Of a stretch of 35,654 bases of DNA, positions 10,225 to 21,865 are shown piece by piece. The stretch is from Purshia tridentata (lineage: Eukaryota; Streptophyta; Magnoliopsida; Rosales; Rosaceae). The first letter of the stretch is position 1; each line of letters starts with the position of its first letter. The position numbers were made by a program, and so were the translations under genes. The stretch covers positions 1 to 35,654 of the forward strand of contig QANT01004275.1 of assembly GCA_003254885.1 (NCBI GenBank). The letters are read 5' to 3'. Under the pieces are notes generated by a model. That model saw only the letters and a list, made by a program, of their open reading frames with translations. It was not told the origin of the DNA and ran no database searches.

Positions 10225-10295
10225 AAAATCTTGCTAGATCCAGAAGTCAACATTGGGCCCTATTATTATGTACTTAAAAGGTACGGGTCGTTACA
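10225..10295 (-). mobile_element. 5' terminal remainder of LTR copy B
   Basis: Positions 10225-10229 are the right-hand AAAAT duplication of copy C. Positions 10230-10295 are the reverse complement of the LTR start, ending GGTACGGGTCGTTACA. Joined to 7352 they restore the order of copy B, which shows that copy C landed about 70 bp from the 5' end of copy B in opposite orientation. Confidence 0.85.
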
Positions 10296-11812
10296 AATTA
10301 ATACAATCTAACACAGCAACTAAAGAATTGTAATTTGAAGTGGGAGCTAATAAAACTTTAGAGCTCAACACAAATCCAATTTTTCTAAGAAAAAAATAAC
10401 AGAGGAAATACGTATTTGTTATTGAATTTATTGAATTGGGATATAAAGCTCACATTATATGCTTTTTATGTTGATACTTTTACGAAACATCTTATGCTGG
10501 TGTGTATTACTTTTTCTTTTATACTTTTTCCTCTTTCTCAAGTATGATCCTTGATTTATTTGTATTGGAATTTGCCACGGCTTGCATGTTGTTTTAAAGT
10601 AAATTAATGAAGTGTTATCATTGAAATAATTTGTATCCTTTATGCAAGATGCTTTCAAGGTTCCTCTAGTTATACAACTTACTGATGATGAGAAATGCAT
10701 GTAGAAAAATCGCCGTGGCTAGTATTATAATAATAATATACTAGTGGGTTTGAAACCTAATGGAATCATTTGGTTGATCTGGTTGGTCAATTGTTGTAAA
10801 TTATTTGGTGGTGAAAATCATCAAACTTTAGTAATATCATATTGTTATTAGTCTTGAAAATGGTTTATAATATGTGAATGTGCATGCAAGCTGATCTTAG
10901 TTAAAGCAAACTTACCCCCCTTGACTTTGGACTATACTTTCACATTGCCGTGACTTATAGTTGTATAGAAATCAACATATGTGGAGTAACCATTTCGATT
11001 TAATTTATTCTTGGGTTTGTAATTTGGTTTATTGTTATTATTTCATATTGATTGGTTTTATATGTAGATATGTAAGCATATCTGTCAATTTTTTTTCCAT
11101 AAATTCGAAAATTTAAGAGAGGCTATGATTGTTATTGCAGACATTAACAAAAGGTGATAGTACAATAAGGTGATTACTTTTATTCAACAGTAATAATAAT
11201 AATGCATGATTGTCCTCTAATAGAAAGTGGCAATTTTTTAAATTTTGTTCAAAAAGTTGTTAATGTTCAACAATAAAATACTCTAGATATGAAAAAAAAA
11301 AATGAGCTTCTTTTTTTTTGTTTTATGCTATTTTTGATTTGTGTATACAAAACAAAAATTATAAAATTTGTATAAGTTGCTTTATTTTTTTTTTTTGCAA
11401 AATAAAATTTGTTACTATTAGACAGTAATAGTTCTCAAAGGTACTGTAGCGTGTTACAGTAAAAAAGTTTTGGATTAAGGGGTCAAAAAAGTTTGAGTGT
11501 GAATTGATTAAAAGGGATATTAGATAAAGTTATCCATGAATTTTTTGGTCAAACTTCGACGAATAAATTTTTCTCAATAGATTGTTATATTGTTAATTTT
11601 AAATCATACTATTTCTTAATTAGGTTAATTTTTTAATATACATTCCTAATTCTTAATTTGATAAGATAATATGTCAAATATCTTATAAGAGATAATATAG
11701 TTAATGTCTATACCCCTTTAATTGTTGTTCAATAAGAGTATATATGAGGGTTGTACCATGGGCATACTCGTCACACTCATCAAATGATCACATATACCCA
11801 TCGACCAACACT
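10296..11812. other. AT-rich spacer, no gene seen
   Basis: About 1.5 kb of AT-rich DNA with long A/T homopolymers. No protein family, LTR end or TIR was recognised. The short open frame at 10455-10700 (minus) is unsupported. Confidence 0.5.
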
Positions 11813-12420
11813 CACTACAAGAAAAATTGAATTGGGCGACGGACCCAAATCCATCCCCCCAAATAACTTTGGGTGACGAAAACATAAATTTGTCCGCACA
11901 TGCCACAAAAGTTAGGGCGATGGAGCATTTTGTTGCCCCAAGCTCACCTTAAGTGACGAAAACACATTTTTTCGTCGCCCAAGCACCCTACAGTGACAAA
12001 AACATTTCGTTGCCCTACCTTAAGAGACAAACTCAACTTAACGCCTACCTTTGAGCGACAAATCCAAAGAAGTGACAAAACATTTTTTACATCGCCAATA
12101 GCACCTTCAGGCAACAAATTATTCATCGCCTTAGAAAACTTTGGGTGACGAAATATAAGGAGTAGCCGCCCTCAATCCCAATCCCATAATTTTTTTTTTC
12201 GTTTATATATATGTATAAGCATATAATGCAATTATGATTCCAACAATCCGAACCGTTCAAAATTTAGTTTCCTGGAAAAATTAGCTGAATCAAAGATGTA
12301 GAAGTTAACTTACATCGTTGAAAGTATAAACGATGTTGGTTTTTCTAATAATAATCGAATGTCTAGATAAATTCCAATTCCCTAATTTTTTGCAAGGAAA
12401 ATCTCTGAGTATTAACATAT
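11813..12420 (+). mobile_element. left end of a CACTA transposon with subterminal repeats
   Basis: Begins CACTACAAGAAAAATTG, a canonical CACTA terminus. Then come at least eight degenerate copies of GGGCGACGAAAA or its complement TTTCGTCGCCC between about 11840 and 12160. A block at about 12220-12420 contains GAACCGTTC and AATAATCGAATG. The GGCGACGAAA motif and this second block also occur, inverted, at 30515-31421, so both belong to one CACTA family and perhaps one element. No matching right terminus (CTTGTAGTG) is in the window. Confidence 0.8.
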
Positions 12421-12683
12421 TTAATGAAGGTTTAGTGCCTGTGTTGACAAAATTTGGTCAATGCAGTTGTTTTTGGTTTTTTCCTCCTGGCTTGATTTCG
12501 TGCACCCAGCTTACGGTTAAAATGCTTACCCCTACTTCTGTCCTATTATTCCAAATGAAGGAGTTTTTTTTTCTATTTGCACTGTGTGTTATAGTAAGTA
12601 ATTAAGCACTAAAATATATTTTTGTCATATAATCTACATAATGATATTACTTCTAATATATATATATATATATGCACACATCA

Positions 12684-13031
12684 AATGAGAGATCCCCTTG
12701 TGAGGCCCACACGAATCGTTTTCTATCGATCCGAACCGTTCATTTTTACATCTCCATTGATTGATCATCCTTGCAAAAAATCAGTCAAATTGGAAACCAT
12801 TTGCCTATCTAGCTTTGATAAAAAAAATGGATGAACCAAATATTTTTGATGAAACCTTCCATTTGTTTGATCACAGTTAAATAGGCAAATGATTTCTGAT
12901 TCGGCTAATGTTTTGTAAGGATGATCTATCAATAAAGATGTAAAAAATGAACAAATTGGGTCGACACAAAACAATTTGTGTAGCCCCACAGAGGGATCGC
13001 TCATTTAACACTAAATGAAGGATCTCTCATT
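12684..13031. repeat. foldback (inverted-repeat) element, about 348 bp
   Basis: AATGAGAGATCC at 12684 pairs with GGATCTCTCATT at 13020. The two halves are imperfect reverse complements for about 130 bp: GAACCGTTCATTTTTACATC on the left and its diverged complement near 12940-12965 on the right. Translations from the two strands resemble each other for this reason, and neither is a gene. The arm sequence is also related to subterminal blocks at 12220-12420 and 30980-31345. Confidence 0.8.
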
Positions 13032-13698
13032 GGAAGGCCTCTATATGTATTTATGTAGAGTAAAAGCTTAATTAAGCATTTAATGTTTCACTTTACCAGT
13101 TTAACATGTGATTGTGAAATTTCTCGTTGCAAAGCCTATTATTAGGCTGTTACCCTATTTGAGTTTTTCTACTATTGTCAATTATTTTGATAAGTAATTA
13201 CATTACCTATTGCAGTTTCGACTCATGCCATATTGTTTGAAATTTACATGGGCAACAAGTTCACCCAAAGATCTTCTAGCAAAGTCGATATAATCTCTTT
13301 TTCAAGGGGGTGGGTGTGTTTTATTTCCTTCATATATGTGTTCCCTATTCTTATGGCATCTACATGATAATATTTGTAAGTCCTTTAAGTACTATTCTAC
13401 TATTGATGATAATTAAACTATGTTTTTTCAATTTTTTCATAGGAATTCCTTTACTCTATTTAACAATAGGATGTGTTTGTAAGCTTGAATTAGGGTTCTC
13501 CAGTTCTTGTTTTCATACTTCTCAATCTACATTAGGTTCTTATCTTTAATCAAATTTATTTATAAATTTCTTTCCTTGAATTTTCAATATAGTTATGTTC
13601 TATTTCCTTTGCATAAAGTACAAGAATAGGAAAAGAACATGTAAATTAGGCTTTTCAATTCCTTGGATTTTTCAGTAAGTATAACCATCTGAAGTGTG
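13032..13698. other. unassigned AT-rich DNA
   Basis: No family recognised. A hydrophobic frame at 13310-13549 looks like a product of T-rich sequence and has no supporting features. Confidence 0.45.
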
Positions 13699-13790
13699 TG
13701 TTGTCCCACATCGGAAAATTATAATCTTATATAGTAGCTTCTAAGGGTTTGGGTTACTTCTCTCGGTACAAACTTCAACAAACATTCATA
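13699..13790 (+). mobile_element. TRIM-like LTR remnant
   Basis: TGTTGTCCCACATCGGAAAA, followed by a TTATATAG motif and GGGTTTGGGTTACTTCTCTC. This resembles the start of short plant LTRs of the TGTYGTCCCACATCGG type. No partner LTR was found, so this is a fragment identified by recall of the motif. Confidence 0.4.
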
Positions 13791-14163
13791 CATTTCCAAT
13801 CTTCTAAGGAGTAAGGGAACAACACTATAGCAAGTTATCAAATCTTTCCCAAAATAAATCTTTTATGGCTCACCAAATAGAAAACATTTTACCCAAAATA
13901 TTATCTTTTCAATCAAACAAATTCAAATTTCGTGAACTTAAAAATTTTCCTTTTTAAGGTAGAATAACCATTTCCAAGGTACAATCACCTTTTCCATTCC
14001 CAGGCAACTGTGATTGATTGCCTCACCTCACCTACCACTAGGTACAAAGCCAACGGTTGGCTATTACAATCTACACACTTTCGGCAGGGTCAATCTCTCA
14101 TACCAAAACTTCTATGACCCAAGTCACAACTCACTCCAAAATCAAATGCTTTGATACCAAATT
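13791..14163 (-). mobile_element. internal start of a minus-strand LTR retrotransposon, with PBS
   Basis: Read on the minus strand, directly after the LTR at 14164, comes AATT then TGGTATCAAAGC (14148-14159). This is one mismatch from TGGTATCAGAGC, the primer-binding site complementary to initiator Met-tRNA. It extends leftward without gag. Where the element stops is unclear, and the limit near 13791 is arbitrary. Confidence 0.55.
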
Positions 14164-15749
14164 TGTCACACCTTGATTCAAGATTAAGAATAAATCTCGA
14201 ATTGAGCTGAATTGCACTCTAATTATATAAGTAACTTCTATAACTAGAATGTAACACATAATCAAAATCAAAACCAACTCCAACTTCGGTTCACGTCTAC
14301 CAAAAAAAAAATACTGCCAATCAACTTCGCACTATTTCTATTCCCGTTAACCTATATATATTAAAACGCACAAACCGCACGTCCCATACCATGCATTTTG
14401 CTATTGTGTTCTCGAATGGTTAATATATACACTAACATCCAAAATACCATTCACCTAAATTTCATTTTTGTTAGTCATCTTGTCCTTCTCCTTGTCGTCA
14501 ATCAAGAATTACCCAATAAAAACCTTGCATAATGGGCTGACCTGAGATCTAGTACCTATTGAGATTTGGACTCAACTATACAAAAAAAGTTCCAATAATT
14601 TCATACCTTCTTTCCCTCCCAATTTGTTCCAATAACAACTTCCATGTTTATGTTCCATCATGCTCAAATGCAATAAATATAAATAATTAAATATATAGAG
14701 CAAAATTAAATAAAAAAATTTCAAGTATATCATATAGGATGAAAAAAAAATATAATCACATAATGTCACTGCAAATAGAATTATTCACCAAATTTAATAA
14801 AGTCAAATTTCAATCGTAAAAGTTTCCCAAATACTTCCTATTTTTCTACAACTTTCTGTTTTTTTTTTTTCTCAATTTTGGCCCTTCAATTGGCCTATCA
14901 AATCACCTCCAAATTCTGCAATCTTATACTCGTTGGAAAGTTTTGCATCTCTTCTTTACAACCATATAAAGATCATGTAAATTAGACAGTTAAAACTCCA
15001 GATAATTGAGCACAAATTAGGGTACCCGAAACTGAAAATTTTCTGAAAAAAATTTCCACATTTCTTGATTTTCACCAACTTCAATCCCCTTCAAATCTAA
15101 CAACCTAAACCGGTTCCGTAGGCCTCCAAAACTAGTTTAAAGTGTCCTAAATCAATTTCCCATGCCCAAAACAACCTAAAACTCAAAACTTGATTTTAAA
15201 CATAAACCACCTCTGAAAATACTTTCCTTTTTCTTATGGTTTTTTTTTTATTTTTTAAAACTTTCTAATCCTCCTTTCAACCTAACTAAAACAGAAACTA
15301 AGAGTAAACTGAAAATAGCTCGGGACTCATAAAAATACCACAAAAAATGCTACGTGCTCGGGATGACTAATACTAATTAACTATAGGGTCAAACAAATTT
15401 TAAAACAAAAATGAAAATTCTCAAAATTCCTGAAATTAACCCCAAATCAAAATTTTGTAAAAATTCTGGGTCTCATACTTGCCTTGCTCTATGACGCTCC
15501 AAAACTTGGCTCTATCACAGCATCACCTACCTTGCACATCTATCTATATTAAAAACATTTACAGATAGACAAAATTCCAAAGAAGATCAAACAGTAAAAA
15601 CAATAATAATAAATTTAAAAGACATGCATTTCCGACTTAATCATATTCTTTTAAAGAAGGAATACATCTCGTATCATACACTCACTAAATCGCTTCATAC
15701 TCAGAGTAGTTAGTCTGAATCATCAGTACTCACACCTTTCAATGTAACA
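14164..15749 (-). mobile_element. 5' LTR of a gypsy-like retrotransposon, minus strand
   Basis: Minus-strand start TGTTACATTGAAAGG (15749) and end AGGTGTGACA (14164): TG...CA, 1586 bp, with the PBS placed correctly 4 bp beyond its 3' end. The short inverted ends (TGTTACA/TGTGACA) suit chromovirus-type Ty3/gypsy LTRs. That lineage is a guess without pol. No coding sequence, and the 3' LTR is absent. Confidence 0.65.
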
Positions 15750-15853
15750 CCTTTACAAGAAAAATATGGCAGTTAATGCTAAGTTTGTGGGAAACATGTT
15801 TGTAAACTGGGGCCTTTTTGTGTCTTCAAGTTATGGAAATAACAGGAGTGCTA

Positions 15854-16033
<180 letters not shown>

Positions 16034-16241
16034 TCAAATAACCTTTAGAATTAGACACAAGCGAGCTATGAAACTCCTGTAAACAATTTTATTAAAACTA
16101 GCCATTTTAAAGGAATGATATCCTGAATGATTTGGAACAACACAATTGTAGATGTCTTTAAGAAAAGAAAAGAAACATATGTTACAATTAACACCTTGAA
16201 AATATACACAAGTTAAATACGACAAATAAGCAGTCAAAAGG

Positions 16242-16377
16242 TATAATGCTAGAGTCAATCCGGAAAACCTTGGGATCATTCTTCGGAATATGTATCTTTC
16301 GTTGGAGAACCAATCCACCCCCAATATCCCCTTCTAACATGAGAGCTTCCTCCTCTCCAGCATGCTCAAGATTGCGT
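16242..16377 (-). pseudogene. second captured exon fragment, unidentified plant gene
   Basis: Minus strand, acceptor CTCCTTACAG|ACGCAATC at 16378. The open frame includes EEEALMLEGDIGGGLVLQRK and ends its gene-like part near RIDSSII, after which it runs into AT-rich sequence to a stop. The composition and conserved-looking text are gene-like and unlike the surroundings. I have a weak recollection of similar segments in plant proteins with a galactose-mutarotase-like fold, too weak for a call. It lies upstream of, and in the same orientation as, the RecQ exon. Confidence 0.5.
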
Positions 16378-18055
16378 CTGTAAGGAGATTTCAGAGAATA
16401 AATGGAAACTATAAGTACCATAATTCCCATTAAAATAAATATATACATACATTGATGAATTTTCTAATTTGAAGAATTGAAGCTACGGGGACCAAAGTGG
16501 AAAACAACCGAAACTACTCAGGCATGAAAAAATCCATGAAAGGAAAAAATGAAGAAATATGCTTCTTAATTAGTTGACAAGCAAGACTGAGAAAGTTTTA
16601 AGCAGTTATGATCTAGCTAACAATATTTCCAATCTTCAGTCTTACTATGTGGAGCAAATATCTCACATTTGTTGTAAAGAGAGTCCATAAAGGCTCCAAA
16701 GGTAACAAAAGATTATATAGGACTACTGACTACGTAAGTTTTTCAATAGGAGTAATTAATTTAAGATAAGAGACATTTTGAAAGAAGTGATAGAAAGTAA
16801 ATGCACTTTGGTTTTCTTTTCAATTTATACTTCAGTAAAATGAGGATTTTTAAGTATTTTATTCTGGGAACTCACTCAATGACACTGTATTCCTCANAAG
16901 AAATTTAGACATGACTTATTTCGACCAAACTAATTTGTTTGGTAATATTCACATCAGTTTTTCAGTTAACATACACATATAAATAACGATATCAACATGA
17001 GTAAAAAACTGACATGTAAAAGAATTTACACATTAGTTATTCCAATACAAAATGATATGTAACATAATATAATCATCAGTTAATAAAATAAAACTGACAT
17101 AACATGTAACATAGAAATCAGTTTCAAAACTGATAACTATTGGGAGAATAGTTATTACTGCGGGGCACATCAGTTTTTTGGGTATTTTATATCAGTTATG
17201 GACCGATGTCTATCAACATTATTGTTGTAGTGAAGCCAAAAGAACCAAAATTGGACAATTCTTGATCAATGTTGCGAATTTTTATGTTAGTTGAACTATC
17301 TCAAATTTTAATGCTCGCAAGTATACGGATCAGGAGATAGTATAGCTAAATAAGCACAGATATCGTCCCACAGAGATTGATTTAATCCTTGGAATTCTTA
17401 CCAATTAAATTGAAACTAATTCTAAATTGAAAAGCTTTAAAGAGAAAAAAATTGATTTGGGAATTTTTAATTGAAAATTGAAAAACAACAAAAAACACAA
17501 ATTAGAACCTAAGAACACAAGCTCACAATGCAAAGAGAATTTAAAATTCAGTAGGCAAAGCACTAGAGCATCCAAATTCACCATAACCAATCATACTTAT
17601 TTCCCTTAGCATGTTAACTCCCAGTATCTCCCCCATATTGATGATCAAGTTCCCTTAATATTTAATGGCCATGGCATTTGGTTACATTAAAAGTACCCTT
17701 ACATGTTAATCCTCTATGGCATCTAGATGAATTAAACTCGTAAGAATCCATTAAGTTCTATGAAATTTGTTAAAATATCACACAAACCCCAACTGCATAG
17801 CATCTACATTTAGGCATTTGTGGTATCAATCGCAAGAAGCAAAACTCAAGTAAAGCATGGCATCAGCTAAAACTTGCATCCAATTAACTCAAACTTAGAT
17901 GGTGATCAAGCATCCAAATCAAGCATACATTAAACTCAGCAAAAGATACTCAAAAAGGGAGAAAAACTGGAAATTAACATCAATTAAAGAAAATTAAGTA
18001 TTCATGATTAGGCTACTTTGTAGCCCTAGCAAAGAAAAATTAGTTCTTCATAGTC

Positions 18056-18307
18056 ATGGAAAAAACCATAAGAAAAGCCATCAATCAAAATAAAATAAAA
18101 CCCAGAAAAAAAATGTTGTCCCGCCCCAAAACTCTGTTCTCTCCCTTAAACTTGCCTCCTCCCTTTTCTATCTTGCATCAGCAAGCCTGTATATATAGAA
18201 CTCCTCTTCAATTGAAACTGTCTCCAAGAAATCCTCCAGAATTTAGAAAGTCCAGCTACTCTAGGAAAGGGCATGAAGGTATTCTCGCCCATTCCTTAAT
18301 GAACTAG
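18056..18307 (+). other. unsupported open frame inside LTR
   Basis: An 83-codon frame in the AT-rich middle of the Tat/Athila-like LTR. Lysine-rich and without family resemblance, it is listed only because it lies in a long gene-free stretch. I do not regard it as a gene. Confidence 0.1.
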
Positions 18308-18663
18308 GGAACCCCCTTTGACTTTGAAGTACTTTCCTTTATTTTCTTTGTTCTTCCTTTTCTCTCTCTTGATTGACTTCGGTTGCTCTCTAAATCTGCT
18401 TTTCAATCAATTTGCTTCTATCCTTCTTGTACCAAGTTGAGAAGCAACCCATCTTTTAGAGTAGACAATGGGTCCCACGCCACTCTCTTTATCAATATAT
18501 ATATATATATATAAGCCTTTTAATTCATCAATTCAATCAAAGCCCACTTGCCCAAAAAATCACGTCCACACCCTACATGTATTGAATTAAATATAATATC
18601 CTCTATTCAATTAAGCAAATATAATGAGTGGTTAATGAAATTAAAGGCTAAACCCATTTAAAT

Positions 18664-18878
18664 ATTGCATTGATTAAAATGTAATTGTGAAATTTTTGAT
18701 TGATTTATTTGTAATTAACCCTATCTGTTATCCTTTATTTTAATTTAAATTGAGCTAATTAGATATAATTCCATATTTTAGACCAAAGCTCAACTTACTC
18801 CTCATATTTGATTATTTAAAGGGTTAATTACAAATAAATCAATCAAAAATTTCACAATTACATTTTAATCAATGCAAT
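18664..18878. repeat. hairpin repeat (MITE-like) inside the LTR
   Basis: ATTGCATTGATTAAAATG at 18664 to AATTAACCC at 18721 is almost perfectly complementary to GGGTTAATTAC (18821) through CAATGCAAT (about 18878). The arms are about 58 bp and the loop about 99 bp. No TSD was established. Confidence 0.8.
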
Positions 18879-19090
18879 TTTTTATAATTTCATTTTAGTC
18901 ACTATAAATCAAAAATGAATTGAGTTTAGTGACTAAAGTGAGTTATAGTTTCAAAATCTATTGATCTTTATGGAAAAGTAAAATTTACATTGACTATTAT
19001 GTAATATTGAAATATTTTATTGATTTAAATGTAATTTTCTATAACAAATATAAATTTAGAGGTATTATATGTAATATCAAGTGCTCATCA

Positions 19091-19478
19091 AATACTCCCA
19101 AACTTAAATTTTGCTAGTCCTCGAGCAAAGCAAAACAAAAATAAAGATTTTGAATACAAAACACAAGTTAGTTAGGCTACCCAATTGATATCCTCAGAGA
19201 TTGCATTAAAGAATAGAGCTCAAAGAAACAAATATACATTGTATGGATTCTAAACATGATTCAGGAGCTAACTACACCTTACAAAAGCACTCTTAAAGTG
19301 TGTGAATAGCCAATGATAAAACAACAGCTGCAACTCGGATTGTTATATGCAAACTAGTAGAGAGTGCGTGATCTCTAGAAAAAAAAAAAATATTTTTCCT
19401 CTGAACCCCATGGGCTTGCTCTTCATACCGTCTCTCCACTAATACAAACTAATGCAGCACCAAAGATCAAAAGGACTT
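19091..19478 (-). mobile_element. internal 3' end of the Tat/Athila-like element, with polypurine tract
   Basis: Minus strand AAGTTTGGGAGTATT (19091-19105) abuts the LTR start, and TTTGCTCGAGGACTAGC lies just before it. This junction is characteristic of Tat/Athila internal 3' ends. The region continues to 19478, where a CACTA element begins. The remainder upstream is not in the window. Confidence 0.6.
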
Positions 19479-19916
19479 TATTACAACAATAATGTAAATA
19501 CACAACACTTAATAGATAACGGTTATCTTAAAACTGTAGTGTAGTTTTAAAGCATAACGGTTTTTTTTTAAAATGTTGTGTTAATGCATGAAATCCTATG
19601 GTTTTTGGTGTGGTGATTGTTTTCGTTTTGCTTACACAATGGTTTTATTTTGTAGGTGTTGTGTAAGTGAGAGTTAAATAAAAAACCGGTCTACAGTGAA
19701 GTAATTAAAAAAGCAAGTGTAGCTTAAAGGCATTGTGTAAGGTTCCTTTCCCTCTATCACTTAACACTTAGTCAAAATAGTAGATCTGTTTACTTTCACT
19801 GCTCCCAGAATTCACTATCACTTCTCACCTTTTATTCAACATTCACTCACTTTCGATTTCCCTCTAAGTTTCCCTCTCAAAGTTCAATTTCAAGCAGGCG
19901 CTCATCCCTGTGTCTA

Positions 19917-20091
19917 TAGCTCAGAACCTTGCTCCCTGAACTTCACCTCCCTCGCTCAGAGCCTCGCTCCCTCAACTTCAGCTAGCTTTGTCACTCAGAG
20001 ACTCCCTCAACATCAGATCTGTCGCTCAGAAACTTGCTCAACTTCAGCTCTGCCTCTCAAAGACACAACTTCAACTCCGTCGCTCAGAAAG
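19917..20091 (+). repeat. degenerate CGCTCAGA-type leader repeats
   Basis: About five imperfect units of roughly 30-35 bp built from CGCTCAGA, CTCGCTCCCTCAACTTCAG and variants. They are C/T-rich and lie upstream of the transposase, so this is probably untranslated leader. Confidence 0.7.
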
Positions 20092-20898
20092 GTGGTCTTG
20101 TTCCAGAGCGAATCTTTATTTTGATTAGAGATTCCCCGTTTCTCCTTCAAAAATGGAACCCAGCTATCGCCCATACTCTCTCTCGATGTCTGACTTAGGT
20201 AAATACCTTGCAGGATTATAAATTTTGACTTCATCTAGTTTAGTTTCTGGGTTTTCATTAAGGATTTTGTTTAAATTCATTTTTTTGCCACACATTGAGA
20301 TAGATTTAGGTTATTTGGGGGTTTTCCTTAAAATGAGTTTTGGGTTTTTTTGGTTTCTTTGCATGACATTGAATCAATCTGGGTTTTAGAAAGAAATTTT
20401 TAGGTTTCATTAAGGGGTTTCATTGAGTTTAAATTTAATAACCCAAGTATGTAACGAAGCTATAATGTTTGCTGGGTTCCCTTTTGTTTTCAAACAAAAC
20501 CTTTCCTAGCTGCTAGTAATTCCTAACTTATTTGTTTCTTCTTCTTGAATTAGGTTATTTATTCTATTGAAGCTCTATCTTGGACTTGGAGGAGTGCTTA
20601 ATTGCTTGAGGTAAGAGGCAACCACCCCACACAACATCTAGGCTTTGTTATATATATACTGTGTGCGATTGAAATTGAGACCTTTGCTTTCTTTGAATAG
20701 CTTGCTTGGAATTGTGAAGTAGTTGTGTGTGTGCGAAATTAATTGGTTCTAATATGATATCTAATGGAACCTATAGAATGAGTATTGGTGGTACCTTAAG
20801 GGAATAAGTAATAACCCTGTTAGTGCTCTCTATTAGTGTCAATTCTTTCTGTTAATGTGGCTTTTTGCAGTATTCTTTGTATTTTTTTAAACAAAAGT

Positions 20899-20920
20899 AT
20901 ATATATATATATATATATAT
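20899..20920. repeat. AT microsatellite
   Basis: Run of about eleven TA/AT dinucleotides within CACTA transposon 1. Confidence 0.9.
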
Positions 20921-21384
20921 CTATTAGCATTGTATCTGAGTTATAAATGAATTGTGTTCATTTAATGTGACAGTTGCATTATGGGTTTGATTTTTTAGAT
21001 CAATGTGAAACAATCTGATGTAGACTTGTTCTAGTAGACAATTTGGAGTGGTGTTACAGTCTTTTACCTTTAAGTTAAACATTTGGTACACAGACCAGAT
21101 ACCCTCAATGTTTAGTAGTGTACTAGTGTTTGACCTTACTGTGTACTTTTAGAAAACTGTATCATGTGGTAAGAAGTCATGAGCTGCTTTTTGGTGAGTC
21201 AAAACTAGAGATCCTAATGGTAATTTCAAGACAAAAATCACCCTATTCTGACCTCGGATGTACTTTTGGTGAAATTTCAAAGTCTACCCTGAAAGTCTAC
21301 AAATCTGACAACACTCCTTTGCATGCCTACATTCGCACTTGTCCTTGTGTGTTCTCATGCACTTGTTTTAACTAAAACTGTTTT

Positions 21385-21756
21385 ATAGTATTAGGCTAGC
21401 TAAGTATAATGAATTCTACTTATATTTATTGACAAGTTTACTTTAATTCTTTGTGATTGTAATTGTAAGATGGATAAGTCATGGATGTTGGCTGATAGAA
21501 GATCAAGGGCATTTAAATTAGGGATGGAAACATTCTTCAAGTTTGCTTTAGATAATACGAGAAATATTTTATAGTATTAGGCTAGCTGAGTATAATGAAT
21601 TCTACTTATATTTATTGACAACTTTACTTTAATTCTTTGTGACTGTAATTGTAAGATGGATAAGTCATGGATGTTGGCTGATAGAAGATCAATGGCATTT
21701 AAATTAGGGATGGAAGCATTCTTCATGTTTGCTTTAGATAATACAAGAAATGGGAA
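21385..21756 (+). repeat. 186-bp tandem duplication over the transposase start
   Basis: ATAGTATTAGGCTAGCT at 21385 recurs at 21571, and the two copies agree to about 21567/21753 with a handful of substitutions. The unit carries the leader end and the first ~31 codons (MDKSWMLADRRS...). The upstream copy runs out of frame after TRN and cannot join the downstream frame. I therefore start the gene at the second copy (21656). Confidence 0.85.
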
Positions 21757-21865
21757 GCTTATTCATTGTCCTTGTGCTAAGTGCAACAATGTGAACTTAT
21801 TTGGAGTTGGAGTTGTACGAGATCATTTGTATTATAATAGGGTTGATAAAAGTTACCAAGACTAG
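21656..21865 (+). CDS. transposase-associated domain segment, stop-truncated
   Basis: MDKSWMLADRRS... leads into a Zn-like CPCAKCNN stretch, the typical N-terminal transposase-associated domain of plant CACTA proteins. The frame stops at TAG (21863), but the same frame continues directly with IWHGEPSR and reaches the next segment at 21956. The stop is thus a point mutation in a once-continuous domain. Confidence 0.7.
   Translation: MDKSWMLADRRSMAFKLGMEAFFMFALDNTRNGKLIHCPCAKCNNVNLFGVGVVRDHLYYNRVDKSYQD

Larger units (their letters stand above)
17270..19090 (-). mobile_element. 3' LTR of a Tat/Athila-like gypsy retrotransposon, minus strand
   Basis: Minus-strand start TGATGAGCACTTGATATTAC (19090), directly after a polypurine-like tract. 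Near its 3' end it has CTGTGGGACGATATC and CCGTATACTTGCGAGC, text typical of plant Tat/Athila LTRs, and it ends GCAACA at 17270 (TG...CA, about 1.82 kb). A small hairpin repeat is inserted at 18664-18878. The TAT/Athila placement rests on remembered motifs. Confidence 0.6.

Noticed and set aside
7358..10295. A terminal-inverted-repeat DNA transposon with ~70-bp TIRs
   Set aside because: At first TGTAAC... and ...GTTACA looked like TIRs. The AAAAT duplication at 7353 and 10225 shows instead a TG...CA LTR inserted into an inverted older LTR whose own 5' end supplies the last 66 bp.
12622..13004. Two similar small proteins on opposite strands
   Set aside because: They are the two arms of one foldback element read on both strands, not genes.
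13310..13549. Hydrophobic 79-codon frame resembling a membrane protein
   Set aside because: T-rich DNA yields Phe/Leu/Ile codons by chance; no homologue recalled and no gene context.
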